A stretch of 64,000 bases of DNA from Isoetes taiwanensis (GCA_021234155.1 JAJEKV010000063.1:7462095-7526094); one strand, 5' to 3'; shown: positions 22,350 to 33,784, counted from the first letter of the stretch. Notes: generated from the sequence alone by a model not told the origin. Numbers and translations are program-made.

Positions 22350-23230
22350 AGAGGAGTTCTTTGTATACAATATTTGTTGTATATCTTAATCTGTCGACAT
22401 TTGGGAAAGCATCTCCATCCTTTGATAGAATGAGTATCTTTATGCCTCGGATTCCTTGAGCTTTGGAGAGCGCCATGCAGAGTTGTCTGTGACTGAATAC
22501 TAGGTTTGGCAAATACAAACCAACCATTTTCATTGGTTGGCCCAAGCTGGACCACAATGGAAATTGCATGTGTTCAAACTGAAATGAGAATTCTGCATTA
22601 TTTGGCCTCAAGGGAATTCAAAATATGAACACTCTGCTTCAATATTCATTCCAGTGACAATCTCAGCATCTATAGCATGTCTTCCCAATGAATGTATAAT
22701 GAGGCGAGTGCCATTGTAGAGTCCCTTACGGGTAGAAACAGACCTTAGTAAAATGACAATCATGTCAACCTTCAATGTCAATTGATGTGGAGGCATCCCA
22801 CTTGGAGTTTGTGCATTCAAAAATTCAATAGGATATACCCCTGCATCATTCTCATCAACAACTCGATCAACACTGTAATAATCGATAGGCATAGTAGGCA
22901 ACCAGCCTCAGTGGACGATAAAAAATCATTCTCATTCTCATTCTGTCATCCTCTTATTTACTTCGTCTACACCTCACTGTAAGAATTGCCTTTGCACCTA
23001 ATAGGACACACTTCCATAATTTGTGGAAACATCCGAAAATGCCACTACTGGCAAGTCATTTAAGTCATGCGACTTGATACAAATCTCTTCCGGAAGATAT
23101 ATTACATCCCATCCAATGTTGGAAAATATGATTTCAAGTCTTTCTCCAACTCGTAGAAGATAGTCAACAAACGCCTTTTGCTTTTCCACATTGCTCCCCA
23201 CATTGTCTGCAATGTTATAGCAAACCCCGT
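22350..23230 (-). pseudogene. Helitron/PIF1-type helicase, C-terminal fragment
   Basis: PIF1-like helicases form the C-terminal domain of Helitron transposases. On the minus strand, 23201-22998 has KAFVDYLLRVGERLE...YLPEEICI, the segment before the last helicase motifs. 22901-22608 has EFLNAQTPSGMPPHQLTLKV, VDMIVILLRSVSTRKGLYNG and GTRLIIHSLGRHAIDAEIV. 22611-22348 has VGLYLPNLVFSHRQLCMALSKAQG, the motif VI region. The pieces lie in different frames, and the GYALTINKSQGQ-type motif V is replaced by unrelated residues, so it is inactive. No Rep domain is visible here. Confidence 0.8.
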
Positions 23231-23233
23231 TTG

Positions 23234-23264
23234 AAAATACTCATGATCTACTTGAAGTCAACTC
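23234..23264. repeat. Second copy of the 31-bp dispersed repeat
   Basis: Identical to 20313-20343 and in the same orientation. Similarity fades over about 15-20 bp further. Confidence 0.85.
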
Positions 23265-23269
23265 TAATT

Positions 23270-25042
23270 ATACTTAAATTTGACTGGTCATTTTTTTCAA
23301 TGGTTCCTGCAGTCTTTCGTGCAGTCAATGTGCATAGTTGTAGATGCTTGCATGGCATCAGGTTTAACTTGGAAGAAAGAAACGTTACGCAACGTTCTTC
23401 TTTCTGTAATATCTCTTTTGAGAGTTGGCAGGTTGTCTAAAAGATTCTTCCTTCTCCTCTGTTCATCAAGTAGCTGAAATGAATCAGTAATCATCTAGCC
23501 TTGATCATCAAGCCTTGAGAGGATATTAAAAGTTTTGGGCATCAAAAGGTTTCAGGGTATATAAACTTCTGGCATGCTCCAGATGCTCCATTTTTTGCTA
23601 CAAAATCATGTGTTTTTTTCAAATAACCTCGGTGATGTTTTTCTTTAAGTGGATATTTGTCTTCTCTTATGTTATTTCTCTTAAGCAAGTATTCATTATA
23701 TAATTGTCATGCATATGTTCGCTATCTTCTTATTGTAAGATGTTTGACTATTGTATTTGAATCACAGGAACTGATTTTGCAGACTTTCAAAAATCCGCCA
23801 AGGTATAGTGTTATATCTGCAACAAACATTGACTTTTGCTTACAGGTAAGGTTTTGCGTATCATGCTGCAAGTCTTTGACATGATAGCGTGTCTTTTGTT
23901 CTAGAAGAGAAGCAGAGATTTTGAGAAAATTAGGAATCTTTATAAAACACGAGTCTCTCTTTCCATCTTTTATTGCTACAAGGATTCATGCATTGATAAT
24001 GTTTTGTTTACTCTAATTTGGATTATATGAGCATGTTGTTTGTTGGTGGTTCTTCTACAAAGAGGATCAAAATCATAGGTTTTGGTTTTACCCTTCTATT
24101 GACGTATGAAGAAAAAACCATACCCTGCATGCCTTTTGCTCTCTTTATGCTTCTGAAGTAAACCCATATCTTTTGCATGCCTTCAAAATTGTCTTGATGA
24201 TTCGTGAAATTATTTACCATCTCGAAAACCCTAAATCCATTAATACTCTACTAAAAATATATTATGCATATATGTGCAATGCCTTGCTTCTGTTCTTTTC
24301 TAAAGCTTTGCTTCTAGGTTTGCTTTGCATATCATTTCCATGGTCCATACTTTTTATGCTGCCATATGCTGGTCAGAAATGGAATTCTAATTTATTTCTT
24401 TTTTTTTGTGTTTTTGGGTTTAAGAAGCACAAAAATTGGGGGACATGAACAATCTTGAGGAACACGATGATTGTTATTTTGTTTTTTTGTCCTCATATTG
24501 TGCTTTTGTTAATCATGCTTTGCTTGGAATTGGCAGTGTGAAATGTAACAAGATCTGCTCATTCTTCAGCTATATGTGTCCAAGGTATGCTGCGAATGCC
24601 TTGATAAACTGTTGTTATGCTATTGTAGCTGTTGTTATTTTTTTACATATTCTAAACGAGGTGCACCTTGGACTATCACAGTCATCAAATTCGTCGATCC
24701 TACGAGCCAGATCATATGTTGGGGCTCCTGGGCACTTATAGTCATTTATAATTGGAGGCGCCTATGATTTTGAAATATGAAATACGATTTCACCTAAGGT
24801 TTTGAGGGAATATCGAACCTCTATATGACTTTGCCAAGATTTTAGAATATAATCTGTACCAAAATAATTCAATGTCCTAGCTAAGACTACTTTAACTCAT
24901 TGAGCTAATGCGATTATTTTTTATCTTAAATCTATGTTTTTTTTTTATAACAACATTCGATTGTTTTAGGGATATATGGTCTATGGTTTTAGGAATTGTT
25001 ATTTTTACATCTATATCAAATCCCTCTGAAACCCCCTGTTAT
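23270..25042. other. Unrecognised AT-rich DNA left of the CACTA element
   Basis: No recognisable gene or transposon terminus. Several short open frames exist on both strands without domain features. Confidence 0.5.
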
Positions 25043-25071
25043 CACTACAAGAGAAGGGTACCTATAGTGTC
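25043..25071 (+). repeat. CACTA left terminal inverted repeat
   Basis: CACTACAAGAGAAGGGTACC, then TATAGTGTC. The first 11 bases match the right end exactly. Confidence 0.9.
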
Positions 25072-25301
25072 TCGTGTAACGTCAAATTTCTTGACACAAA
25101 CAGAACCTTTCAAAACTCAATTATTGTCACAGTCTTGACACTATACTTGTCGTGAACATTTGTCACAAACGTGCCACAATAGCGTCAAATGTTGTGTCAA
25201 GCTTGTGGCTTCAATTTATGACATAATATTGACACAAAAACAATTTGAAACTACATGGTAGTCTAAAGAATGTCAAACTTGTGACAATATTTTAACAATA
25301 T

Positions 25302-25775
25302 TGTGATAAATAAATAACAGCCCATACGAACAACATTACATCAACATTATAGCAAGCTAGTGAAAAAATATTAGCTAGAATACATCTATAATAAGACAAC
25401 CAATAAGAAATGTTGTGACTAGTTTTGTATTAAAAAAATAGCTAGTATTATGATCCCATTGTAATAGACCAATAAAGCCTATAATGACAACATAGCATCA
25501 TCATCATGGCAAGGTAGTGACAAAGTAGCATCTATAATTCTATCCACAGTAAGACAACTAGTAAGAAATTTTGTGACCAGTTTTGTGTCTAAACAATAAC
25601 TAATGTTGTGACCACATTATGATAGACAAATAGAGCCTATAATAACAATATAGCATCATCATCATGACAAGCTAGTAACGACATGATAGCTATATTCCAT
25701 CTATCGTAAAACAACTAATAACAATGCCTGACAAGTTTTGCATCTAAGTGATAGCTAATTTGAGACAATATGTGC
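25302..25775. repeat. 158-bp subterminal tandem repeats, three units
   Basis: Units begin at 25302, 25460 and 25618 (offset exactly 158 each). Each has a TAGACCAATAAAGCC- or AACAGCCC-type start, then AGCATCATCATCATG and AAGACAAC. They are diverged from each other. Such arrays are typical inside CACTA ends. Confidence 0.75.
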
Positions 25776-26193
25776 ATTTGACTTGTGTCAAAAGGATAAA
25801 TATCTACGTATTTTGCTTTGATAATACATATTTGAAATTAGATGACAAAGAGCCAAAAGTAATAAATTGCATTGATCATCAATAGAGTTTTCAAAATACC
25901 AAATGGCCATAAATAATGGTCCAAGGCAAGAGTACTAATTTTAATGTCAACAAAATAATAAAATTAAGCAACTCAAACTCAATCCTCTCTGTTTTGGTTC
26001 ATCTCCATGATCCTCATCATTAGCATTCCCTTCATGACTTGCATTGTCTTCTTCATTCTTATCCTATTAATTATATTTGTAAAGCATATTGTATTAAGGT
26101 TCAAAGCAATTGAATTAATGGTTAAGATTTAAAACAATGTAGCACAATTGAATGTGCTAATCGGCTTTGATCAAACCTCTTGGTGTAGATGGT

Positions 26194-26482
26194 TCAAGCA
26201 TGCAATGCTATATCCTGGGCTTCAGGAGAGGCAACACCTAATCCCCGGGCATAATGATCTAGAATGATCTTGTAAGACTTGGAAGACCATGGAAAACCAC
26301 TTACTATGCTGGTAGCCTTTGAAGGCAACTCTGGATTTGATGTGCCTTCCTGGCCTGCTATATTCTGATACTTGCCAATAGCCTGCATCTTTTAAGCTGT
26401 CTTCTTTAATAAATTTTGCAAATCTTGCCGCAGAAATTGGATATACACGATTGCATCATCAACTATGGTCGATTTGTCCTGC
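26194..26482 (-). pseudogene. Captured bHLH gene, helix-2 exon
   Basis: On the minus strand an acceptor TTTCCAG at 26483 opens an exon reading QDKSTIVDDAIVYIQFL, then RQDLQNLLKKTA: the end of the loop, helix 2 and a zipper-like extension of a plant bHLH factor. A TAA at 26394-26392 interrupts it, but the same frame stays open afterwards (KMQAIGKYQNIAG... to 26194), so the stop is probably a mutation. The 5' part of the domain is the exon at 36919-37051. The acceptor phase (one base, G) completes that exon's AG. The 10.2-kb gypsy B lies in the intron between them. A possible further acidic exon (DKNEEDNASHEGN, from 26063 downward) is uncertain. Confidence 0.72.
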
Positions 26483-26524
26483 CTGGAAACGTGTCTTAAA
26501 CCCAAAAAATCAGTTCACATTTAG

Positions 26525-26529
26525 ATGCT
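26525..26529. repeat. Target-site duplication ATGCT, left of gypsy B
   Basis: ATGCT precedes the LTR, and ATGCT at 36775-36779 follows the other LTR. Confidence 0.93.
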
Positions 26530-28451
26530 TGTTGCCCCTTGAAGTGGCAACATGAAGAAGAGATGAAGATATGAAGAAAATTCTAAGCATTGGAGGAGCT
26601 ATTAAGGAAAAGTATCAGGCTGAAAGAGAATCTAGGCCAGGTGAGTACCCCTGCCAAATCCTCTAGCCAAAACTAGCCATCCTTGATTTTTCCCAAATTT
26701 TTTGAGCCTATCTCCTTTTTTTTCTTGAATTTCCCCTATCGCTAGCCAAATATGCTTCTAAAGATGCCTAAAAATCCAAAAATGCCAAAAAATCTATACC
26801 TTTGCCAAGTGGCATCCTAGTCATCATCCTAAAGTGCCAAAGATGTCAAAAAGTCAAGTGAAAGTCAAAATGGAAAGCCAAAAGACACACTTTCTAAAAA
26901 ATACCCTTGCCACGTCATCAAAAGTCAAAATGCCACCTAGGATGGCCACCTTGCTCAAAAAATGCTTTGTCATCCAACTTTGGTTATATCTTTGCCACTT
27001 GGGCCAAAATCGTGCCACCTCATCAAAAATATCAAGGGGCATTTGAAATCTCGAAATTTCACTTAGGCAAAAAGCCATGTTTGACTTTGCCACATCATCC
27101 TTCACTATGCCAAGTCATCATTTCATCATGTCACCATCCATTGCCCAGTCACCATTGATTCACCTTTTTTAGCCAAAAAATCAAAGTGCCATTTTTCAAA
27201 ATTTGACCACATCATCTTGTAGCCCCAATGAAAATATGCCACCTGGCACAAAAAATTTCCAAAAAAGACCCTATATAGACCTTTAAATTCCACTTCTTGG
27301 GAATCGTGCCCTTTTAAAAAATATATATATATATATATAAAATTGTCCTATTCTACCCACCCCCTGACCTAGATTCCTTTCCAGCCAATCACCCCCCTCC
27401 ACGTGGCTCACCCGGGCGTGTGGGGCGGTGGAAGTACCGAATCCCACGTGGGCAAGACACGTCAATTTATAAGATTGCGTGGATCGGGCTATATATCCCC
27501 GGCTGACTTTTTCGATTTCTACTGTGGGATATATCCATTGAAGAAAATTTCGCCAAGTTCCATTAGGGTTCTATGATTCTCGGCTTCCGCAATTTGAGTG
27601 ATGATGCAGCAGTTCACCGATCATAACCGACTTCTGGAACCAATCGAATCATGAAGAAGATGCCGAATTAATAGAGATCATGCCAAGAACAAAATATTGC
27701 CTATTTTTGGGAAAAAAGAGTTCGTAGCCATATACAGACAAATCGGAGCTCTAACTACCCTGACACAGGTCTATAAAGACGATCCGAGCCGTATTCTACC
27801 AGGAGAGAGGAGATTTTTGATTAGAAACCCGCCCTTGTTCTTGAAAGCCAAGATTCTTGAAGTTCTGATACAAATTCTATTTCAGAGTGATCGAATGGAT
27901 TACCTGACAGTGTATTATGTTCCTAAGATAATCTGAGAAAAGTTTTCTTGAGCAATTCATGGTGTTTCCCCTTTCTTCAATCGATTTCTGAGTTTTTTAA
28001 TCAAAAAATTAGGGTTTTCCCATTTTTTACGTGCCAGTCCATTTCTGGCGAACTTTGCCACGAATTCCCCATCAATCTTTATCAACAAATGAGTTGAAAT
28101 CAATTCAAGTTATCTGATATTATCTAGGCTTAAGCTAAATTGATAGCTATCCCGCAGTAATTTGTTCAAAAATTCATCTCAGATTCAAAGGAAGTTTGTC
28201 TGCATCCCCAAGTTTTTTCTTCAATCATTTTCACTACTTTGTTGCAGAAAACATCCCAGTTATACACCCGCATTCACATATCACCTCATTTCCTCACATT
28301 TGCACCTCTTTTCTCATCTTTTCACATCCCCTCACCACATCTTTGGCTCTCTGCACCCTAAACACAGAATTTGGCAAGTATCTTTTAGGAAATCCCACAA
28401 TTTAGAGATTTGTGCATCACAGTTTGTGCAAGGATTCTGTGAAAGGCAACA
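26530..28451 (+). repeat. 5' LTR of gypsy copy B
   Basis: 1,922 bp. It opens with TGTTGCC, 9 nt, GGCAACA (26530-26552), a 7-bp terminal hairpin that copies the LTR's own end sequence. It ends GGCAACA. The promoter and polyadenylation signal are expected here but were not located. Confidence 0.95.
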
Positions 28452-28456
28452 TCTTT

Positions 28457-28475
28457 TGAAGGTCCTACCGGGATT
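28457..28475 (+). other. Primer binding site, tRNA-Gln type (copy B)
   Basis: TGAAGGTCCTACCGGGATT starts 5 nt after the LTR. It differs from copy A by one base in the TGG start. Confidence 0.65.
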
Positions 28476-28511
28476 CTCTAAAAAACTCTTGCAAAAAACT
28501 TGAGAGCCCTC

Positions 28512-29340
28512 ATGGTGAGGCAACCAAGGAAGACTGGTACAGATATGGATGGTGATGGAGAGCCTAGCCACGCTGAAGATATGCCTTTGGAGCCTGGGTT
28601 GGCAGCAGCAGCAGCAGCAGCACCACCACCTCTAGGCAACTATGCTGACCCTATCTTCAGGTTGGAGACGCCTCCTTCACAGCCCCTTTATGACAGAAAG
28701 AAACCCCTTGAGGTATTTCTAAACTCATTTGATGATTATTTTAGGAATCATGCTCCTAGAGGTATGACTAAGTTGGAATTGTTCAAGCTTTCTTTATCTG
28801 ATGATCTTGCTACTAAATGGTTTAACACTCAAAGAAAGATTTATGGTGTTCACACATTTGAAGAGATGAGGAGCAGATTCATTGATAGGTTTGGCTTAAC
28901 TGTGACTCTGAAACTTTGCTTCAAAGAATGCATTCTCTTTCTATTAGAAGTGATGAAAGCATAGAAGCTTATGTTGATAGATTTGGAGAGCATGTGATAA
29001 AGTGTGAGTCAAAGGGTGTTGATAATCCTCCTTTGCATTTGATCACTGCTTTCTTGCATGGTTTGAAGTTCAGACCTCCTGTTTACAAGAAGTTAATGAA
29101 GATACATCAACAACAACGTTTTGAGACATTACCAAGGGTATTTTCCAAAGCAATTGAGATCAGCAGGCTAAGGGCTGCATTTTCTACTTTTTGAGCACGT
29201 TGATCTTGATTATTTCAATGATTTAGAGACTAACTATGAACCTGTGTGTACAGTGAAGAAGAAAAATTCTTTTGAAGAAGATATGAGATAAGAGATTTCT
29301 AAGTTGCAAGCTACTAACCTCAAAATTGCAACTGAACATG
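28512..29340 (+). pseudogene. gypsy B: gag (frameshifted)
   Basis: ATG at 28512 opens MVRQPRKTGTDMDGDG with a short poly-Ala run, then the gag fold (FLNSFDDYFRNHAPRGM, KLSLSDDLATKWFNTQ, SRFIDRFGL). The frame shifts near 28905; the capsid continues in frame up to 29194 (HSLSIRSDESIEAYV, LHGLKFRPPVYKKLMK). An extra T in a T-run near 29190 creates a stop. A TAA at about 29289 replaces a codon that is Glu in copy A. It cannot make intact capsid as read. Confidence 0.88.
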
Positions 29341-29359
29341 CCAGACTGCAGAGACACTT

Positions 29360-30286
29360 ATGGAGGTTACCAAGCAACTCTCTCGAGCTCAAGAAGGCTC
29401 CAAAGACCCGAGAGATGAGGCATCCGACTTCAAGTCTTCAGATTCTACACAAAGTAGAAAGCATTGTACCTACTGTAAGAAGCCAGGCCATTTAGAAAGT
29501 AATTGCTGGTCCAAGCCTTGCCCTAGATGTGATAGAAAGGGCCACACTGGTAAGGAGTGCCCTGTTTGTTCATATTGTAAAGAAACAGGCCATTATGAAG
29601 ACAGGTGCAAGATCAAAGAGTATATGTTGAAAGATAAAGGTAAGACTGTAGATGCATCCTCTTCTCATGCTGTTTCTCTGATTACAGTAGAAGGAGGTGA
29701 TGAACTTCGAAGAGAAGAAGAGGTCTTGGCCGCTGGTACTCCCTATAGCCTAAGATCCGCACCCTCAGAAGCCAACATGCCTAGAAATAGCATAGCTCCT
29801 CTGCCCTCTGTGGTTACAGAGCCAGTTTCACCTCAAAATGACAGGCCTGCTGTGTTATGTGAAGTTGACCAGGTGTTGAAGTCTACTAGAGTCACCCTAG
29901 ATGTTTTGACCTTGTTAAGAATAGCACCTTCCTATAGAGAGCGTGTCAAAACACTTATAGAGGAGAATTCAGAACCTACTGTCCACAACATCTCTAGAGT
30001 TGGGAAAGACCCTGGTGTATTCTCATGTGAAGCTCAAGTCGAAGGTAAAACACTCTCTAAAGTCATCTTGGATGGAGGCTCAGGTATAAATATCATGCCT
30101 TTACATATTATGGACTCTTTAGATTTAAAAATCACTTCTGCAGCACCAATTATTCTGAAATCTTTTGCTAATGAGAGTGTACAACCAAAAGGAGTCGTTA
30201 ATGATGTCTTGACAGATGATGTAGGGGGGCATCAAGATGACCCGGACTTTGTTGTAGTACGTTTCCTTCTCGATTGGCAGCTATGA
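29360..30286 (+). CDS. gypsy B: nucleocapsid (three CCHC knuckles) and protease
   Basis: Open frame of 308 codons. Residues about 35-90 hold three consecutive CX2CX4HX4C zinc knuckles (CTYCKKPGHLESNC, CPRCDRKGHTGKEC, CSYCKETGHYEDRC), which bind RNA during packaging. One or two knuckles are more usual. After a variable Ser/Pro-rich linker comes the aspartic protease core with VILDGGSGINIMP (about residue 235) and SFANESVQPKGVV. The frame closes soon after, and the tail typical of such proteases (LLLGRKWL in copy A) lies in another frame. The first ATG may not be a real start; in an intact element this region would be translated as part of gag-pol. Confidence 0.85.
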   Translation: MEVTKQLSRAQEGSKDPRDEASDFKSSDSTQSRKHCTYCKKPGHLESNCWSKPCPRCDRKGHTGKECPVCSYCKETGHYEDRCKIKEYMLKDKGKTVDASSSHAVSLITVEGGDELRREEEVLAAGTPYSLRSAPSEANMPRNSIAPLPSVVTEPVSPQNDRPAVLCEVDQVLKSTRVTLDVLTLLRIAPSYRERVKTLIEENSEPTVHNISRVGKDPGVFSCEAQVEGKTLSKVILDGGSGINIMPLHIMDSLDLKITSAAPIILKSFANESVQPKGVVNDVLTDDVGGHQDDPDFVVVRFLLDWQL

Positions 30287-30346
30287 CCTTCTTTTGGGCG
30301 AAAATGGCTCAAGGTGGTTTCGCAAAGCCGATTGGGGAGGAGGTAA

Positions 30347-30905
30347 ATGCACAATAATGATGGTAAGCAAGAAGTCACACTCTACAACCGTGAAGGTAAA
30401 CTCCAAGAAGAATTTGCCTTTTTAATTGATGATGCACTGATCTATAAAGATGTAGGTGTGTACAACATCTATGTAGATCCACTTTTGGAAGAAGAAGAGC
30501 AAAAACTTGATGAGCATACTCATACATTGTTCTTTGATGGCAGTTGTAGCAGGAAGTTGAGCTTAACCTGTGCTGCTGCCATCATTAAAAGCCCAGAGGC
30601 TTTGACAGTGGCCAAAACAGCAAGAATTCACAAAAATATAACCTCTAATGAGGCAGAGTATCAAGCTTTGATTGCAGGTCTCCAGGAAGCTTATATGATG
30701 GAATCAAGAAGCTGAACATAAAGGGAGACTCTCAGCTCGTGTGCAATCAAGTCCAAGAGGTATACCAAACCAAGCATTCAAGGTTAGTACAACTTAAAGA
30801 AGAGGTTTTGGGACTATTAGACAAATTTGAGGCCTGGACTATAGAGCATATCCCTAGGCATTTGAATAGTGAAGTAGACAGGCTAGCTAAAGGTACCATA
30901 TTGGA
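30347..30905 (+). pseudogene. gypsy B: upstream RNase H domain (one frameshift)
   Basis: 30347-30715 reads HTLFFDGSCSRKLSL (first Asp) and SNEAEYQALIAGLQEAYMM (Glu). A one-base loss near 30700 relative to copy A shifts the frame, and GDSQLVCNQV (Asp), EHIPRHLNSEVDRLAKG (Asp) continue in frame 30739-31077. All four RNase H catalytic positions are present. The domain lies before RT, while a second, degenerate RNase H follows RT, so this family has two. Confidence 0.82.
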
Positions 30906-31059
30906 TTTTTTAGCTGAAGGAGCCTTTCAGGAAGAAGAGCTGAACCTCTCACAGACTTGTCCAATTCTAACTATAGGGATAGAGGAGGCAAGCAGAGAGC
31001 AAGTCATTTGTATCCAAAAGAATGGCCAAACTAGAACCCCGAAAGTTGGTCCAAAAGCT

Positions 31060-31876
31060 CCCCGAGCCTTGCTTTAACTCATTTCCTATATCGCGGTCAA
31101 GAATTCTCGAGGATGTCTTTGCTTGGGATTACTCGAACTAAAAGGAATTCCCCCTCTAAAGCAAAATTTGAAATAAAAGTAAAAGATGGCTCGATCCTGC
31201 TCAACGTAAATTAAGGAGGATAAATTCCGCCTTGCCGCCACTTATCTATGAAGAATTAAAAACTATGGAGAGTTCTAAGTCGATATGTGAGACATTGAAA
31301 CTCGAGTGGTTGTCTTGCATTGTGCCACCAAGAAGAGAAGTGGCCAACTTAGAATTTGTATTGATTATAGAGATATCAATAAGGTTACAATCAAAGACCG
31401 CTATCCCCTACCGTTTCTAGAAGAAGTTTTGCATACCATGAGTGGAAACGAAGTCTATTCTCTTATGGATGGCTTCTCTGGTTTCAACCAAATAGAAGTT
31501 GATCCTTTATCACAGCCAAAAACTGCCTTCATTACACCTTGGGGAACTTATATGATGCTAAGAATGCCATTTGGCTTGAAAAATGCCCCTGCAACCTTTC
31601 AGAGGGCAATGAACAATATTTTTGAGTCATTATCTCCCCAAGATTTCGTGGCTTTTCTCGGATGATTTGACTCGCCACCTCTTTGGAAGATCATCTCAAA
31701 ACAATCTCTAATATGTTTTCTTTGTGCAGATCCAAAGTGGTGTGAACTTAAATCCAAAGAAGTGTTTGTTTTGATCGACAAAGGTGTGTTGTTAGGGCCA
31801 TCGATATCGAAGAAGGAGTTCAGATTGTTGCGCATAAGCCGACAAGTAGTTCTCGACCTCCCAAGCACCTAAAACA
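31060..31876 (+). pseudogene. gypsy B: reverse transcriptase (frameshifted)
   Basis: The N-terminal part (31060-31300) is broken by several indels. 31306-31665 reads through RT fingers and palm: RSGQLRICIDYRDINKVT, motif A YSLMDGFSGFNQIEVD, MPFGLKNAPATFQRAM. It stops where CTCGGATGAT replaces the expected codons of the catalytic FLDD box (31655-31668). Copy A keeps FLDD there. Several breaks coincide with CTG-to-CG differences from copy A. Confidence 0.87.
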
Positions 31877-33784
31877 TTGAAGCAGATCAAAGGTTTTGTT
31901 GGTACACTTCAAGGCTTGAGGATTTACATCCCAAACTTCTCTCACATTTTGAGACCTATCACCAAGCTCACCAAAGTAGGGTATGTATCTAAAAATACAA
32001 GTCAAAAAGTTCCAGTTGAGTGGAATGAAGATTGCCAAAGGGCATTTGAATTGATCAAAGAAGAGCTCAGCAAGAAGGTAACACTTCTTGCCCCTAAACC
32101 AAATGAAGATTTCCAAGTTTATATAACAGTTACATCATTTGCTGTAGGATTAGCCTTATTTCAGAACAAAAGGGTACTAAATTATGCAGGAAAGCAGTGG
32201 TCAGACACAGAGGTGAATTACCCAGTCCTAGAGAAGTCTGCTGCTGCCCTAATATTTTTGACCACTAAATTCCCCCATCTTCTGATGCAAGCTCCAAAGA
32301 TTCAAGTCTATATGAAGGTCAATCCTCTTCCAATGTTGTATGGTAAACAAGCCCTGAAGACCAAATTCTATAAGTGGGCTGCCATGCTTCAAGACTTTGC
32401 CATTGAAGTCCATCTTATCAAAGCAGAAAAGGATCCGAGTAGTTTCATACCCTATGCCTTCTACAAATATGATTTGACCTCTGAAGAGGATCAAACAGAA
32501 GAAGAAGTATGTCATTTAGTTGGAGAAACCAGGTCTTGGATGCAACCCATTGTCAATTATCTAAGACATCAAGAGATCCCTGCCACATTTTCACCATCTG
32601 AAAAAGTTAAGTTTAGAAAAAGATGTCTAACATATGTGCTGGTTGAGGACATTTTATGTAGGAAGATGCCTTCACAGATTTTGTTGAGGTGCTTGGCTGA
32701 AGAAGAACAGGTACAAGCTCTAAGACATGCTCATGACCTCTGCTGTGGTGGACATTATTCTATGGATGCCACAGCCAAGAAAATTCTAAGTTCTGGATAC
32801 TATTGGCCTACACTTCATCATGATGTCAAAAGGTACGTGCAGAGTTGTTCTGACTGTCAAAAGCATGCCAGCAAACGCCTGAAGGTACCTCCCCTTTCAC
32901 CTATTGTGGCCCCTGGCCCATTTCTTGTTTGGGGATTAGATTTTGTTGGTCCTATACACCCATCTTCCTCTGCCAAACATGAATACATCCTAGTTGCTAC
33001 AGACTTCTTCACTAAATGGGCTGAAGCAACTCCATTGACAAGTGCCAATGCAGATACCACAGCAAGTTTCCTACTGTCTAATATATGTGCTAGGTTTGGA
33101 GTACCATTGAAGATTGTTTCTGACAGAGGAACGCCTTTTGTGAATGAAGTAATAGACAAGCTTACCCAATTGCTTGAGATAAGACATACAAAAAGTTCTG
33201 CTTACTACCCTCAGGGAAATGGCCAGGCAGAATCCACCAATAAGACTCTGATATCCATTATGAAGAAGACAGTAGATAGGTTTCCAAGAAGCTGGCATAC
33301 AAAGTTGATCTATGCCCTCTGGTCCTACAGAACCACTTATAAAGTGGCTATAAAAAACACTCCTGCCTCTATTGTATATGGTACTAGCGTCATTCTACCC
33401 TTTGAGTTGCAGGTACTTTCGCCAAGGATGATGCAAATACAAGTCAAAAGTGAAGAGGATGCTATCTGGTGCAGGCTGCAGCAGATGCTAGCCCTTGAGG
33501 AACTCAGAGATAAGACTCTACAGGTGATAACAGATCACAAGATGAAAATCAAGAAGAAATTTGACAAACAAGCAGTAGAAGTCAACTATCAGGTTGGTGA
33601 TTTGGTGCTTAAGTTAGCTAAAAACAAAGATCCCACTCTAGGTAAGTTTTCTGCAAATTGGGAAGGTCCATTTGTCATTTCTTCACATGCTGGAGCAAAC
33701 TCATATTACTTACAAGAGTTAGAATCTGAGAGGATTTTGCCAAATCCTCTCAATGCACAGCACTTGAAAGCTTATTGGATCTAA
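31877..33784 (+). CDS. gypsy B: RT connection, RNase H and integrase polyprotein
   Basis: Open frame of 635 codons. Residues about 1-60 are the RT thumb (GFVGTLQGLRIYIPNFSHI). About 65-200 is the RT-linked RNase H, degenerate at its first Asp (FQVYITVTSFAVGLALF). About 275-330 is the HHCC zinc domain (HAHDLCCGGHYSMD, CSDCQKH). About 345-520 is the integrase core with D (WGLDFVGP), D (SDRGTPFVNE) and E (GQAESTNK). The C-terminal domain has NYQVGDLVLKLAKNKDP and GKFSANWEGPFVI and ends NAQHLKAYWI, with no chromodomain. The start ATG is internal to pol, so this is part of a larger polyprotein rather than a separate gene. Confidence 0.92.
   Translation: MKQIKGFVGTLQGLRIYIPNFSHILRPITKLTKVGYVSKNTSQKVPVEWNEDCQRAFELIKEELSKKVTLLAPKPNEDFQVYITVTSFAVGLALFQNKRVLNYAGKQWSDTEVNYPVLEKSAAALIFLTTKFPHLLMQAPKIQVYMKVNPLPMLYGKQALKTKFYKWAAMLQDFAIEVHLIKAEKDPSSFIPYAFYKYDLTSEEDQTEEEVCHLVGETRSWMQPIVNYLRHQEIPATFSPSEKVKFRKRCLTYVLVEDILCRKMPSQILLRCLAEEEQVQALRHAHDLCCGGHYSMDATAKKILSSGYYWPTLHHDVKRYVQSCSDCQKHASKRLKVPPLSPIVAPGPFLVWGLDFVGPIHPSSSAKHEYILVATDFFTKWAEATPLTSANADTTASFLLSNICARFGVPLKIVSDRGTPFVNEVIDKLTQLLEIRHTKSSAYYPQGNGQAESTNKTLISIMKKTVDRFPRSWHTKLIYALWSYRTTYKVAIKNTPASIVYGTSVILPFELQVLSPRMMQIQVKSEEDAIWCRLQQMLALEELRDKTLQVITDHKMKIKKKFDKQAVEVNYQVGDLVLKLAKNKDPTLGKFSANWEGPFVISSHAGANSYYLQELESERILPNPLNAQHLKAYWI

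Noticed and set aside
28895-28920. Programmed frameshift in gag, because both copies shift here
   Set aside because: The two copies are out of frame through different indels a few bases apart, so no common slippery site exists.
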